Shown: positions 34,592 to 43,252, numbered from the stretch's first letter. The stretch is DNA of 64,000 bases from Mesorhizobium comanense (GCF_005503535.1 NZ_SCNN01000007.1:1-64000), one strand, 5' to 3'. The notes: generated from the sequence alone by a model not told the origin. A program made the numbers and translations.

Positions 34592-35227
34592 TCAGGCGCG
34601 GGCCGGGTCCGGCACGGCATTGCCGTGCGTGTGGTTCCAGAGATGGCCAATGCGCTTCTGGCGACCCAGGGTCGTTTCCAGGTACACGGCCTTGAATGGT
34701 GAATGGATGATGGGGATGTCGTGATGATGACCCATGCCGGTCGCCACGCAGTCGCCGCGACGCACGACGAATTCCCTGTCGCCGACCCTCGCCACGCCGG
34801 CCCCTTCGAGCACGATCCAGTATTCGTCGTAGTCGTGATAGTGGGAATCCACACCCGTCAGCTTGCGGTAGGAGACGGGATCGCCGACATTCTTCGCACC
34901 GTCGCCGGGATTGACCCGAAACACCCCGCAGCCGCCGATCTCGGCGCCCCAGCGTCCGCAAAGCCGCATGAACGCCGCCGGCCGGTCCGCCGCACGCATC
35001 GTATAGCTTTCGGCGCTTTCCGGCACCGCCGAGAATTGACCCTCGGCCAGCGCGCAGGATCCCATCGCATGAGCGAACTGGCCGGTCCCTTGCACCGAAA
35101 CCACGATCTCCCGCGGCTCGCGCCGGTCGACCGCCATCGCCTCATGGGCGCCGAGTTCGACAAGTTCGAAATGGCGCAGCTCGCACCAGCCGGGAATGCT
35201 GGCGCTGTCTTGTCTGAAAACAGGCAT
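34592..35227 (-). CDS. Cupin-domain protein
   Basis: The 211-residue protein has a C-terminal cupin (about residues 115-195), with motif 1 HYHDYDEYWIVLEGAGVARVGDREFVVRRGD and motif 2 starting HHHDIPIIHSPF. The His residues in DSHYHDYDE and MGHHHDI are possible metal ligands. The N-terminal half is not clearly recognised; it may be a second, degenerate cupin. The ATG at 35227 gives MPVFRQDSASIPGW; the frame is open further upstream inside the SDR gene. It lies 17 bases after that SDR. The family includes isomerases, epimerases and sugar-binding regulators, so function is not assigned. Confidence 0.75.
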   Translation of the reverse strand: MPVFRQDSASIPGWCELRHFELVELGAHEAMAVDRREPREIVVSVQGTGQFAHAMGSCALAEGQFSAVPESAESYTMRAADRPAAFMRLCGRWGAEIGGCGVFRVNPGDGAKNVGDPVSYRKLTGVDSHYHDYDEYWIVLEGAGVARVGDREFVVRRGDCVATGMGHHHDIPIIHSPFKAVYLETTLGRQKRIGHLWNHTHGNAVPDPARA

Positions 35228-35244
35228 GGTCGACGCTCCCGGGA

Positions 35245-35997
35245 TCAGGTGATGACGAGACCGCCATTCGGGCTGACGATCTGCCCGGTGATGTAGTCGG
35301 CATCCGGAGAGGCAAGGAACGCGATGGCCCCGGCCATGTCTTCGGCGGTTCCCCACCTGCCGAGCGGTATCTGCTTGGCGCGTTCGGTGAAGTATTCCGG
35401 CGCGAGCCTGTTCGTCGTCATCGGCGTGATCGTCGGCCCCGGCGCGATCGCGTTGACCAGGATGCCGAAAGGAGCCAGTTCCTTCGCCCACCCCTTGGTC
35501 AATGCCGCGATGGCTCCCTTGGCGGCATTGTAGGTCGTCGCCATGGGATTTCCGACCGTACCGGAGATCGACGAGACATTGACGATCTTGCCGCCGCCCC
35601 GCTGCTTCATTCCAGGCACGACGGCCTGCGTGGTGAAGAGCGTTCCGCGCACATGCACCCTGATCGAGCGGTCGAACATCTCCTCCGTGACTTCATCGAG
35701 CGTGCAGAAGTCGCTGGTGGTGCCGGCATTGTTGACGAGAATATCGATGCCGCCGAACTTTGCTTCAGCCGCCGCAACCACGGCTCGCGTGGCGGCGACG
35801 TCGGAGACGTCGCTCAGAAATTCATGCGCCACGCCGCCGGCGCCCCGGATCATGTCGCAGGTCTCGCGAGCGGCTTCGGTCGAAAGGTCATGAACCGCGA
35901 CCCGAGCGCCGGAAGCCGCAAGTCTCACCGCGGTCGCCCGCCCTATCCCCGAACCCGAGCCGGTGATGAAAACACTTTTGCCGTCGAAATTTTGCAC
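35245..35997 (-). CDS. Short-chain dehydrogenase/reductase (SDR, GTG start)
   Basis: The 250-residue classical SDR has TGSGSGIG (about residues 11-18), NNAGTTS, the catalytic Ser in IVNVSSISG and YNAAKGA with the Tyr/Lys pair. The start is the GTG with complement 35995-35997, chosen because GGAGGAAATTC directly precedes it; the frame extends upstream without a ribosome site. It is the first gene of the unit that continues through cupin, binding protein, permeases and ATPase. It is therefore likely the first oxidative enzyme for the imported sugar or polyol. Confidence 0.9.
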   Translation of the reverse strand: MQNFDGKSVFITGSGSGIGRATAVRLAASGARVAVHDLSTEAARETCDMIRGAGGVAHEFLSDVSDVAATRAVVAAAEAKFGGIDILVNNAGTTSDFCTLDEVTEEMFDRSIRVHVRGTLFTTQAVVPGMKQRGGGKIVNVSSISGTVGNPMATTYNAAKGAIAALTKGWAKELAPFGILVNAIAPGPTITPMTTNRLAPEYFTERAKQIPLGRWGTAEDMAGAIAFLASPDADYITGQIVSPNGGLVIT

Positions 35998-36312
35998 GAA
36001 TTTCCTCCACCGCCGCGAGGATGACGCGGCGTGTCCTTCCAGATCATTTCTCAATCGCGCCAGTCAAAGGCCGCGATGCGGCCGGCTCATCCCTAGGCGC
36101 CTGTCCTTAGAAATAACAGATTTGTAAAACATGTCAACATGCCTATCTGATTTTCCGGATCGTCTCTCGCCTGTAATGTGCGGGACCAGTCAGGCAGGAC
36201 CCGTGGACGCTATGCCGTCCAGCGTCACGGCCAGGCTTGATCACGCCCGCACGGCCTGATGGAAAATGGCGCCTGGGCGCAAGCCGAGCCACGCCTGAGA
36301 GACCTTTGCCCC
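35998..36312. other. Promoter region of the SDR-cupin-CUT1 importer unit
   Basis: No gene was seen in these 315 bases. Reading leftward there is a possible promoter with -35 TTGACA (complement of 36132-36137) and -10 TATTTC after a 16-base spacer. The -35 lies within CATGTCAA (36130-36137), which resembles the CCTGWCAA octamers at 30136, 30146 and 37126. The right half of the gap is the tail after the GntR gene stop at 36313. Confidence 0.45.
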
Positions 36313-37065
36313 TCAGCGCGGCGGCACTTGCTGCCACAGGTCATGGCCCTCGATGGATTCGCCAAAGAACAGCCGGGCCTGCGCGGTGCGGATGTGGAAC
36401 TGCATGCGGTCGCGCGCCATGGGCGCGTCGCCGGCGCGGATCGCGTCCAGGACGAGACTGTGCTCGTCCTGCACGGCTTCGATGTTCTTAACGGGCCGCG
36501 CCAGAAGCAGTGTCCGGGCAAGCCGGACGATGAACTGCATATCCGGCGCGATCTGGTCCAGGGCATCGACGAAGAACCTGTTCCCTGCCGCCACGGCAAT
36601 TGCACGGTGGAAGACGATGTCTTCGTAGGTCCCATCGGAAGAACCGTTCATGGTCATCGCCAGATCGTCGGCCGCTTTCGCGATTGCCCTGACGTGATCC
36701 TCGGTGCGGTTCTGCGCCGCCAGGAAAGCCGCCTCGCCTTCCAGGAAGATGCGAAACTGATAGAGCTTCTGAACGTCCGAGATGCTGGCGACCGTACGAT
36801 TCGTGGATGCGGGCGGCAGTCCATTCACCCGCTCGGCCTCGGCGACATAGCTGCCGGACCCTTTGCGGGAATGGATGACGCCCTCCTCCCGCAAGCGCCC
36901 CAGAGCCTCGCGAACGATCGGCCGCGAGACGCCAAATTGCGTGCTGAAATCGGCTTCGGAAGGAAGGCGTGTTCCGGCTGTGAACTTGCCGGAATTGATC
37001 TCGCGCAAAAGGTCCGCATAAAGCACATCGCTCAAACGCGGACGTTGACTTCCTGTTCTTGCCAC
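36313..37065 (-). CDS. GntR-family regulator, FadR/FCD subfamily
   Basis: The 250-residue regulator has an N-terminal winged helix (about residues 12-75; LYADLLREINSGKFTAGTRLPSEADFS, VSRPIVREALGRLREEGVI) and an all-helical FCD effector domain (about 95-235) with the usual metal-coordinating His residues (VFHRAIAVAAGN; MQFHIRTA). It sits just upstream of, and on the same strand as, the SDR-cupin-CUT1 importer genes and is the likely regulator of that unit and perhaps of the Tm-1 operon. Repeated AACCTG half-sites lie upstream of its own start. Confidence 0.92.
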   Translation of the reverse strand: MARTGSQRPRLSDVLYADLLREINSGKFTAGTRLPSEADFSTQFGVSRPIVREALGRLREEGVIHSRKGSGSYVAEAERVNGLPPASTNRTVASISDVQKLYQFRIFLEGEAAFLAAQNRTEDHVRAIAKAADDLAMTMNGSSDGTYEDIVFHRAIAVAAGNRFFVDALDQIAPDMQFIVRLARTLLLARPVKNIEAVQDEHSLVLDAIRAGDAPMARDRMQFHIRTAQARLFFGESIEGHDLWQQVPPR

Positions 37066-37101
37066 GCCCGGCGAACTCCCCCGTTTGTTTGCAGATAGAC
37101 T

Positions 37102-37133
37102 AACCTGTTAAGACAACTTCATCAACCTGACAA
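37102..37133. promoter_or_regulatory. AACCTG direct repeat upstream of the FadR-type gene
   Basis: AACCTG at 37102-37107 recurs at 37124-37129, 22 bases apart (two helical turns). The second copy is part of CCTGACAA (37126-37133), which is identical to 30136-30143 upstream of the Tm-1 operon. This may be an autoregulatory site, but TTGTCA on the other strand could simply be a -35 element. Confidence 0.4.
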
Positions 37134-37272
37134 ATGTATTCCAGCGCGACTGCCCTGCAGAATGTGCATGATCGGGGTGTCATGGCGGATCTGCAAAAGG
37201 CGCAGCAGCCATGGCAGGCCGCTGCGTTTTGGAACCGACGCGGTTAAAGCCGCGAAGTACGAGGCTCGCGCG

Positions 37273-37953
37273 TCAGCTAGCTGACGCGCGTCGGCTCACT
37301 TCACTTGACCGAATAGCCGCCGCCAGATCTTCCACCGTTCGAAGGTAGTGCTGGCTCAGCAAGCCCGAGGCCTCCTCGGCATTCCTGTCGAGAGCCGCTT
37401 GCGCAAGCGCGCCATGCTCGGCCTGGACATCGCGGCCCACCGGCAGCGCAGCCGCGAGCAGGACAGGAATGCGATAGCGCTCGGTCGCGGCGTAGAGCCG
37501 TTCGAAGAACTCCAGCGTCCAGGGCGAATTACAGGCAGCCAGCAAGGCGCGATGGAACGCGTGATGCCGCGCTTCGAGGGTCCAGATATCGGCTTCGGGA
37601 CCAGTTCGCGCCGCCTGCACATTCAAGGCGTAAAGCGAGGAGACGATGCCCGATGCCCAGACATCGTCACCATGTCTGATCGAGGCTTTGAGCGCCTCCG
37701 TTTCGATGACGATGCGCAGCGACACAGCGTCATGCAACTCGTCGAGCGACAGCGGCGCCACGCGGAACCCGCGCAGCGATTCGACTGTCACCAATCGCTC
37801 GGCCTGCAGGCGGTTCAGCGCCTCGCGCAGCGGCGAGAAACCCATGCCGTAGCGCTCGCCGAGATCGGCAAGCCGCAGCGGCCGACCAGCCGCGAGCTCG
37901 CCGCGTATGATGTCGTGGCGCAGGGCTTCATAGGCTTTTTCGGTGAGCGTCAT
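37273..37953 (-). CDS. GntR-family regulator, FCD subfamily (CsiR-like)
   Basis: The 226-residue protein has a winged helix (about residues 1-68; AYEALRHDIIRGELAAGRPLRLADLGERYG, SPLREALNRLQAERLV) and a C-terminal FCD domain (about 80-210) with FHRALLAACNSPW and the ligand-binding helices. It is divergent from the ring-cleavage cluster that begins at 38090. A pair of ATTTTCGA/TCGAAAAT octamers lies between them and two more copies occur upstream of the nicX-like gene, so it is the best candidate regulator of that cluster. The effector may be an aromatic or dicarboxylic intermediate (inference). Confidence 0.92.
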   Translation of the reverse strand: MTLTEKAYEALRHDIIRGELAAGRPLRLADLGERYGMGFSPLREALNRLQAERLVTVESLRGFRVAPLSLDELHDAVSLRIVIETEALKASIRHGDDVWASGIVSSLYALNVQAARTGPEADIWTLEARHHAFHRALLAACNSPWTLEFFERLYAATERYRIPVLLAAALPVGRDVQAEHGALAQAALDRNAEEASGLLSQHYLRTVEDLAAAIRSSEVSRRASAS

Positions 37954-38010
37954 TCAGGTTCCTCACCATCCAGCCTTACCTCAAAGACAGGGTCGTCGGC
38001 AATTTCAATT

Positions 38011-38041
38011 ATTTTCGATAATTTTCATTGCGTTCGAAAAT
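38011..38041. promoter_or_regulatory. ATTTTCGA/TCGAAAAT inverted repeat, candidate GntR operator
   Basis: ATTTTCGA at 38011-38018 and TCGAAAAT at 38034-38041 are exact reverse complements with a 15-base spacer, in the 136-base divergent region between the FCD regulator and the dioxygenase gene. The same octamer is found twice at 42087-42112. Confidence 0.55.
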
Positions 38042-38089
38042 ATGCCGAGTCATATTCGATCTCAAGATGCCCCAAGTCAGGAGGATCGC

Positions 38090-39211
38090 ATGGCAGGGAA
38101 ACGCGAAAACCATCGCGAAGACGTCGTTGGGCGGGCAAACGTCGAGGACACTCCCGAATTGCTCGCCTACTACGAGGAGCTCGAGCGCCATAAGGCCGGC
38201 GCGCTGTGGACCGTCGCCAACAAGATCGAGCCGTGGGAGCCGAAATCGCAGTCGGTCCCGGTGGTCTGGCGCTATCGCGACCTGCGCGCGCATGTGCTGC
38301 GTTCGATAGAGCTGGTGACGCCGGAGAAAGCCGGACGGCGCGTTGTCTACCTGAACAATCCCGGACGCACGGACGTCGCCGCCGCGGTTGGCTGGATTTA
38401 CGGCGGGTTGCAAGTGATGAACCCCGGCGAGGTTGCCTCGGCGCACCGCCACTCGGCCTCGGCGATCCGCTTCATCATCGAGGGCTCGGGCGCCTACACG
38501 GTGGTTGACGGGCACAAGATGACGCTCGGCGCGAACGACTTCGTGTTGACGCCCAACGGCACGTGGCACGAGCATGGCGTGGAGGCGACGGGGTCGCCTT
38601 GTATCTGGCAGGACGGTCTGGACATCCCCTTCGTCAACGCCATGGAGGCCAATTTCTACGAGGTGCATCCGGATCTGAGCCAGGCAGTCGGCTACGCGGT
38701 CGACGACATGACCAAGACCTGGGGAAATGCCGGCCTCAAACCGACGGGCGAAAGCTGGGGCAAGGGCTACAGCCCGATGTTCAAATACGAGTGGGCGCCG
38801 ACCTACGAGTCATTGCTGAAATACGCCGATTGCACCGACGGCTCGCCCTTCGACGGCGTGCTGATGGAGTATGTCAACCCGGTGACCAACGGCCCGGTGA
38901 TGCAGACACTGGGCGCATCGATGCAAATGCTGCGTGCCGGCGAGCATACGAAGGCGCACCGGCATACCGGCAGCGGCCTGTACCACGTGGCGAAGGGCAG
39001 CGGACATTCGATCATCAACGGCCGGCGCTTCGATTGGCAGGCACACGATATCTTCTGTGTCCCGTCCTGGGCGTGGCACGAGCATGTCAACGGATCGGAT
39101 CGCGAGGACGCCTGCCTGTTCTGCCTGTCCGACCTGCCGGTGATGCGGGCGCTCGGGCTCTACCGCGAGCAGGCGTTCGGCGACAATGGCGGCCTGCAGC
39201 CGCTTCTTTGA
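38090..39211 (+). CDS. Gentisate/salicylate-type ring-cleavage dioxygenase (bicupin)
   Basis: The 373-residue bicupin of the gentisate 1,2-dioxygenase family cleaves the ring between the hydroxyl- and carboxyl-bearing carbons using iron(II). The first cupin supplies H119, H121 (SAHRHSASAIRF) and H160. These fall at the same positions I recall for the iron ligands of salicylate 1,2-dioxygenase from Pseudaminobacter salicylatoxidans. The second cupin also keeps a complete set (H290, H292, H330). The ATG at 38090 is chosen for the AGGAGG just upstream. It leads the cluster and is followed by a FAH-family hydrolase, the usual partner for a maleylpyruvate-type product. Gentisate, salicylate and 1-hydroxy-2-naphthoate are all possible substrates. 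Confidence 0.88.
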   Translation: MAGKRENHREDVVGRANVEDTPELLAYYEELERHKAGALWTVANKIEPWEPKSQSVPVVWRYRDLRAHVLRSIELVTPEKAGRRVVYLNNPGRTDVAAAVGWIYGGLQVMNPGEVASAHRHSASAIRFIIEGSGAYTVVDGHKMTLGANDFVLTPNGTWHEHGVEATGSPCIWQDGLDIPFVNAMEANFYEVHPDLSQAVGYAVDDMTKTWGNAGLKPTGESWGKGYSPMFKYEWAPTYESLLKYADCTDGSPFDGVLMEYVNPVTNGPVMQTLGASMQMLRAGEHTKAHRHTGSGLYHVAKGSGHSIINGRRFDWQAHDIFCVPSWAWHEHVNGSDREDACLFCLSDLPVMRALGLYREQAFGDNGGLQPLL

Positions 39212-39221
39212 AGGAACACGC

Positions 39222-40142
39222 ATGAAACTCGTTACCTATCGCGCCTCGGTAGAGGCGGCGGCAAGGCTCGGCGTCCTGGTCGACGATCTTGTCGTGGATG
39301 CAAGCGCGCTCGCCGCGGCGCAGGACAAGACTCTGCCCGACACGATGCTCGGCCTGATCGATGCGGGGCGCGCCGCACTGAACACCCTACGCGACTGTCT
39401 CGACAAGGCCGCCGGACGCTTTCCGGTCGGCGTCGCAACGGCGATCGGCAATGTGAAGCTGCTGGCTCCCATTCCCCGGCCGCGCAAGAACATCTTCGGC
39501 ATCGGCCTGAACTATGTCGAGCATGTCGCCGAGAGTGCGAAGTCGCTCGACACGTCGAAGGACCTGCCGAAGCAGCCTGTCGTCTTCTCCAAGCCGCCAA
39601 CCACGGTGATCGGGCCTGGCGACGGCATCGAGCATAACAGGAAGATCACCCAGCAGCTCGACTGGGAGGTGGAACTCGCCGTCATCATCGGCACGACCGC
39701 CCGTCGTGTGCGCGAGGCGGAGGCGCTCGGCCACGTCTTCGGCTATTCGGTGATGATCGACATCTCCGCGCGCGACAACCGGCGCGCCGGTCAGTGGATC
39801 TTCTCCAAGGGCCAGGACACCTACGCTCCGTTCGGGCCGTGCATCGTCACGGCCGACGAAATCCCTGACCCGCAGGTGCTCGATCTTTGGCTCACCTTGA
39901 ACGGCGTCGAAAAACAGCGCTCCAACACCCGCCACATGCTGTTCAAGGTCGATCACCTGATCGCCGACATTTCATCGGCCATCACGCTGGAGCCGGGCGA
40001 CATCATCGCCAGCGGCACGCCGGAAGGCGTCGGCGCCGGGCGGACCCCGCAGGAATGGATGTGGCCGGGCGACGTGGTGATGGCTGGCGTCGCCGGCATC
40101 GGCACGCTGCGGCACTCAATCGTGGACGCGACACCAGAGTAG
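39222..40142 (+). CDS. Fumarylacetoacetate-hydrolase-family protein (maleyl- or fumarylpyruvate hydrolase)
   Basis: The 306-residue protein has the FAH catalytic domain at about residues 85-300. Visible motifs are FGIGLNYVEHVAES, the metal-binding WEVELAVIIG and SVMIDISARDNR, and the late GDIIASGTPEGVGAGR. It starts 10 bases after the ring-cleavage dioxygenase, with AAGGAAC before the ATG. In gentisate pathways this family hydrolyses fumarylpyruvate or, in the HbzF/XlnF branch of Pseudomonas, maleylpyruvate directly to maleate and pyruvate. No maleylpyruvate isomerase is present but a maleate isomerase is, so the direct-hydrolysis route fits best (inference). Confidence 0.88.
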   Translation: MKLVTYRASVEAAARLGVLVDDLVVDASALAAAQDKTLPDTMLGLIDAGRAALNTLRDCLDKAAGRFPVGVATAIGNVKLLAPIPRPRKNIFGIGLNYVEHVAESAKSLDTSKDLPKQPVVFSKPPTTVIGPGDGIEHNRKITQQLDWEVELAVIIGTTARRVREAEALGHVFGYSVMIDISARDNRRAGQWIFSKGQDTYAPFGPCIVTADEIPDPQVLDLWLTLNGVEKQRSNTRHMLFKVDHLIADISSAITLEPGDIIASGTPEGVGAGRTPQEWMWPGDVVMAGVAGIGTLRHSIVDATPE

Positions 40143-40230
40143 ACACAGGGCGGCACCACTTGGGAGGGCCGGGGCCGACGGCGACCGCCAACCCCGCCTT
40201 GTCGGGCCGATCGCGAGCAGGAGAATTGCC

Positions 40231-41262
40231 ATGCTGAAGCTTCCGAAGTTCATTGCCGCAGCCGTGCAGGCGGCGCCTGTCTTTCTCGATACGCCGGCAA
40301 CGATCGAGAAGGCGGTCGGGCTCATCCGCGAGGCCAGGTCCAACGGGGCGGATATCATCGCCTTTCCCGAGGTTTTCATTCCGGGCTATCCGTACTGGAG
40401 CTGGATCACCGATCCGGTGACGGGCGGAGCCTGGTTCGACAGGCTGGCGCGCGCCGCCATAACCGAGCCAGGCCCCGAAGTCGAAATCCTGCGCGGTGCG
40501 GCACGCGACGCCGGCATCCATGTCGTGATCGGCATCAACGAGCGCAGCACGAGTTCGATCGGAACGCTCTACAACACGCTCCTGACCATCGGCCCCGACG
40601 GAGCTTTGCTCGGCAAGCATCGCAAATTGATGCCGACCTGGGCCGAGAAACTGACCTGGGCGCCCGGCGATGGGGCCGGGCTGAAAGTCTACGACACTGC
40701 GATCGGTCCGCTCGGAGCGCTTGCCTGCGGCGAGAACACCAACACGCTCGCCCGCTTCGCGCTGCTTGCCCAAGGGGAGCTGGTTCATGTCGCAAGCTAC
40801 ATTTCGCTTCCCGTTGCGCCGCCCGACTACGACATGGCGGAGGCCATAAAGCTGCGCGCGATTGCGCACTCCTTCGAGGGCAAGCTCTTCACGATCGTCT
40901 CCTGTTCGACCGTCTCGGAGGAGATCATAACGGCGATGGAAAGTGTCGTTCCAGACGCAAGGGCGCGCCTGCAGCGCAAATCCAGCGCCTTTTCGGGCGT
41001 GATCGGTCCGGACGGACGCGTGGTCGGCAAGCCGCTGATCGACGAAGAGGGCATCGTCTACGCCGAGATCGATCTCGGACGCTGTATCCAGCCGAAGCAG
41101 ATGCATGACATAGTCGGTCACTACAACCGGTTCGACGTTTTCGACCTGAGGGTGAACCGGCGCAGGCTGGAACCGATATCCCTGATCGACAATGCGCACA
41201 CCCTCGACGCCGATGACGCAAGTGCGGTCGAAGCAGCGGAACCAGCCGGTCAACGCGCATAG
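40231..41262 (+). CDS. Nitrilase
   Basis: The 343-residue carbon-nitrogen hydrolase of the true nitrilase branch has the catalytic triad E47 (FPEVFIPGYPYW), K132 (KHRKLMPTW) and C166 (ALACGENTN). The CGENTN and PGYPYW motifs are those of nitrilases rather than amidases. It would convert an organic nitrile to its carboxylate and ammonium in the cytoplasm. The start is the ATG at 40231 behind CAGGAG. It is placed between the FAH-family hydrolase and maleate isomerase genes, so the cluster substrate may be a nitrile, or the enzyme may have moved toward an amide such as maleamate. That choice cannot be made from sequence. Confidence 0.92.
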   Translation: MLKLPKFIAAAVQAAPVFLDTPATIEKAVGLIREARSNGADIIAFPEVFIPGYPYWSWITDPVTGGAWFDRLARAAITEPGPEVEILRGAARDAGIHVVIGINERSTSSIGTLYNTLLTIGPDGALLGKHRKLMPTWAEKLTWAPGDGAGLKVYDTAIGPLGALACGENTNTLARFALLAQGELVHVASYISLPVAPPDYDMAEAIKLRAIAHSFEGKLFTIVSCSTVSEEIITAMESVVPDARARLQRKSSAFSGVIGPDGRVVGKPLIDEEGIVYAEIDLGRCIQPKQMHDIVGHYNRFDVFDLRVNRRRLEPISLIDNAHTLDADDASAVEAAEPAGQRA

Positions 41263-41312
41263 ACCGGTGCTCACCTTGCCAGTTCAGACGGGTCAGACGG
41301 AAAGGATCCGCA

Positions 41313-42065
41313 ATGCCGAACACCTATCGGATCGGACAAATTGTGCCTTCCTCCAACACCACGATGGAGACGGAAATCCCAGCGATCTTCCGTTCCCGCG
41401 AGATGTTCCTGCCTGAGCGTTTCACGTTCCACTCCAGCCGGATGCGGATGAAGAAAGTGGTCAAGGAAGAACTCGAGGCCATGGATCGCGACAGCGACCG
41501 CTGCGCGGCCGAGCTTTCCGACGCTCGCGTCGATGTCCTTGGCTATGCCTGCCTGGTCGCGATCATGAGCATGGGTAAGGGTTATCACCGCACCTCGGAA
41601 GCACGGCTGCATAAGCGTACCGTTGAGAACGGCGCGCCCGCTCCTGTCGTCACCAGTGCAGGTGCCCTCGTCGACGGCCTCAAGGTGCTGGGGGCGAAGA
41701 GGATTTCAGTGATATGCCCTTATGTGAAACCGCTTACCCAGCTGGTTGTCGACTATATCGAGCATGAAGGAGTGGCCGTGAAGGACTTCATCGCGCTCGA
41801 AATTCCCGACAACATCGAGGTCGGGAGGCACGATCCGAACAAGCTGCTCGAAATCTACAAAAAAGTCGACACGACGGGGATCGATGCGTTCGTCGCTTCG
41901 GCCTGCGTGCAGATGCCTTCCTTGCCGGTTATCGACGAACTCCAGAAAGCGCTGGGGCTTCCGGTTGTCAGCGCCTCTGTCTGTACCGGCTATCAGTTGA
42001 TGTCACGGCTTGGACTGCTGGCGACATCACCCGGCGCCGGCGCCCTGCTCTCAGGCCGATATTAG
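41313..42065 (+). CDS. maiA: Maleate cis-trans isomerase
   Basis: The 250-residue protein of the Asp/Glu racemase superfamily, maleate isomerase branch, converts maleate to fumarate. The two catalytic cysteines are visible at C80 (VLGYACLVAIMS) and C198 (FVASACVQMPSL), at the spacing expected for MaiA/NicE. The N-terminal IGQIVPSSNTTMETEIP is characteristic. It starts behind AAGGATCC. It would serve both the 2,5-dihydroxypyridine branch (via maleamate and maleate) and a gentisate branch if maleylpyruvate is hydrolysed directly. Confidence 0.92.
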   Translation: MPNTYRIGQIVPSSNTTMETEIPAIFRSREMFLPERFTFHSSRMRMKKVVKEELEAMDRDSDRCAAELSDARVDVLGYACLVAIMSMGKGYHRTSEARLHKRTVENGAPAPVVTSAGALVDGLKVLGAKRISVICPYVKPLTQLVVDYIEHEGVAVKDFIALEIPDNIEVGRHDPNKLLEIYKKVDTTGIDAFVASACVQMPSLPVIDELQKALGLPVVSASVCTGYQLMSRLGLLATSPGAGALLSGRY

Positions 42066-42086
42066 CCCCCCAGCATCTTTGAATTC

Positions 42087-42112
42087 TCGAAAATAATAAA
42101 ATCTTCGAAAAT
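42087..42112. promoter_or_regulatory. Two TCGAAAAT octamers upstream of the nicX-like gene
   Basis: TCGAAAAT occurs at 42087-42094 and 42105-42112, 18 bases apart, in the 134-base AT-rich gap between the maleate isomerase and nicX-like genes. The octamer matches the inverted repeat at 38011-38041. It implies a second promoter inside the cluster under the same regulator. Confidence 0.5.
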
Positions 42113-42199
42113 TTCGTTGACAGGCCCAGGTGACTGTGAAAACTTAACTGGCAAGTAAAGAAATCCGAAACAAGCCGGATCGTCAATGGGAGTTTCGCT

Positions 42200-43252
42200 A
42201 TGATGCAAGAGCGCGTCGAAGGACGTTGGCTCGACTGTTTTCGGCGTGTCTTCACGCTGAATGCGATCGGCAAGGGCACGAGAGTTGCCCTGCTCTCCGA
42301 GACGCAGTCGCGTCCGGTGCTGATCCACCTGTCGGAACTCGCCCTGCATGATCTCGGCGCCGAATTCTGCATGATTCAGATGCCGACGCCGCGCCAGACG
42401 GCGCCAGTGCCGGTGAAGTCCACGGGCACGTCGTGGGCGATCCAGGGCAACCGCGCTGTCATCGAGGCGCTGAAGCTCTGCGACGTCATCGTCGACTGCA
42501 CTGTCGAAGGCCTGATCCACGCGCCGGAATGGCCCGAGATCGAAGCGGCTGGGCGCACCCGGCTGCTGGTCGTCACCAACGAGCACCCCGAAATTCTCGA
42601 GCGCACCGAGCCTACCGCCGATCTCGGCCCGAAAGTAGCACTCGGCGTTCAGATGCTGCGCGAAGCCAACGAGATGCGGGTCACCTCGCCGGCGGGAACC
42701 GATCTCGTCATCGACCTGCGCAACGCACCTTGCGGCGGCACGCCCGGCTTCGGCACCACACCCGGCGCGGTGGCGCACTGGCCCGGCGGGCTCTGCCTCG
42801 CCTTCCCGGGAAAGAACGCAGTCAACGGCCGCATCGTCATGGACGTCGGCGACATGAACCTGACGTTCAAGACGACACTCACCAGCCGCATCGATTTCAC
42901 CGTAGAGAACGACTTCGTCACCGCCATCAAGGGCGATGGCGTCGATGCCATCCACTTCCGCGAATACATGGAAGCCTGGAACGACCGCAACGCCTACGGG
43001 ATGAGCCATGTCGGCTGGGGCATGCACCCGCGCGCCCGCTGGGTCTCGGCCGCCATGTACGACAAACGCGACATGCAGGCGGTGGAGTTCCGCGCGCTGG
43101 CGGGGTCGTTCCTGTGGTCGACAGGCGCCAACCAATATGCCGGCCGCTACACGCTCGGCCATTTCGATCTGCCGATGCGCAACTGCACGATCAAGCTGGA
43201 TGGGAAAATCGTCGTCAAGGACGGCGTCCTGCAAGGCGAACTGGCGTCCTGA
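42200..43252 (+). CDS. nicX: 2,5-dihydroxypyridine 5,6-dioxygenase-like protein (NicX family)
   Basis: The 350-residue protein has the same length as Pseudomonas putida NicX and shares its motifs: MDVGDMNL, GMSHVGWGMHPRARW, and GHFDLPMRNC near the end. The probable iron ligands are H270, H321 and D323, matching the His-His-Asp set of NicX. NicX opens 2,5-dihydroxypyridine to N-formylmaleamate. The start is ATG 42200 (a second ATG follows) with GGGAG seven bases upstream. A related leucyl-aminopeptidase-like fold (M29) is the structural ancestor, but the motifs favour dioxygenase. It is followed by an alpha/beta hydrolase fusion that could be the deformylase. Confidence 0.85.
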   Translation: MMQERVEGRWLDCFRRVFTLNAIGKGTRVALLSETQSRPVLIHLSELALHDLGAEFCMIQMPTPRQTAPVPVKSTGTSWAIQGNRAVIEALKLCDVIVDCTVEGLIHAPEWPEIEAAGRTRLLVVTNEHPEILERTEPTADLGPKVALGVQMLREANEMRVTSPAGTDLVIDLRNAPCGGTPGFGTTPGAVAHWPGGLCLAFPGKNAVNGRIVMDVGDMNLTFKTTLTSRIDFTVENDFVTAIKGDGVDAIHFREYMEAWNDRNAYGMSHVGWGMHPRARWVSAAMYDKRDMQAVEFRALAGSFLWSTGANQYAGRYTLGHFDLPMRNCTIKLDGKIVVKDGVLQGELAS

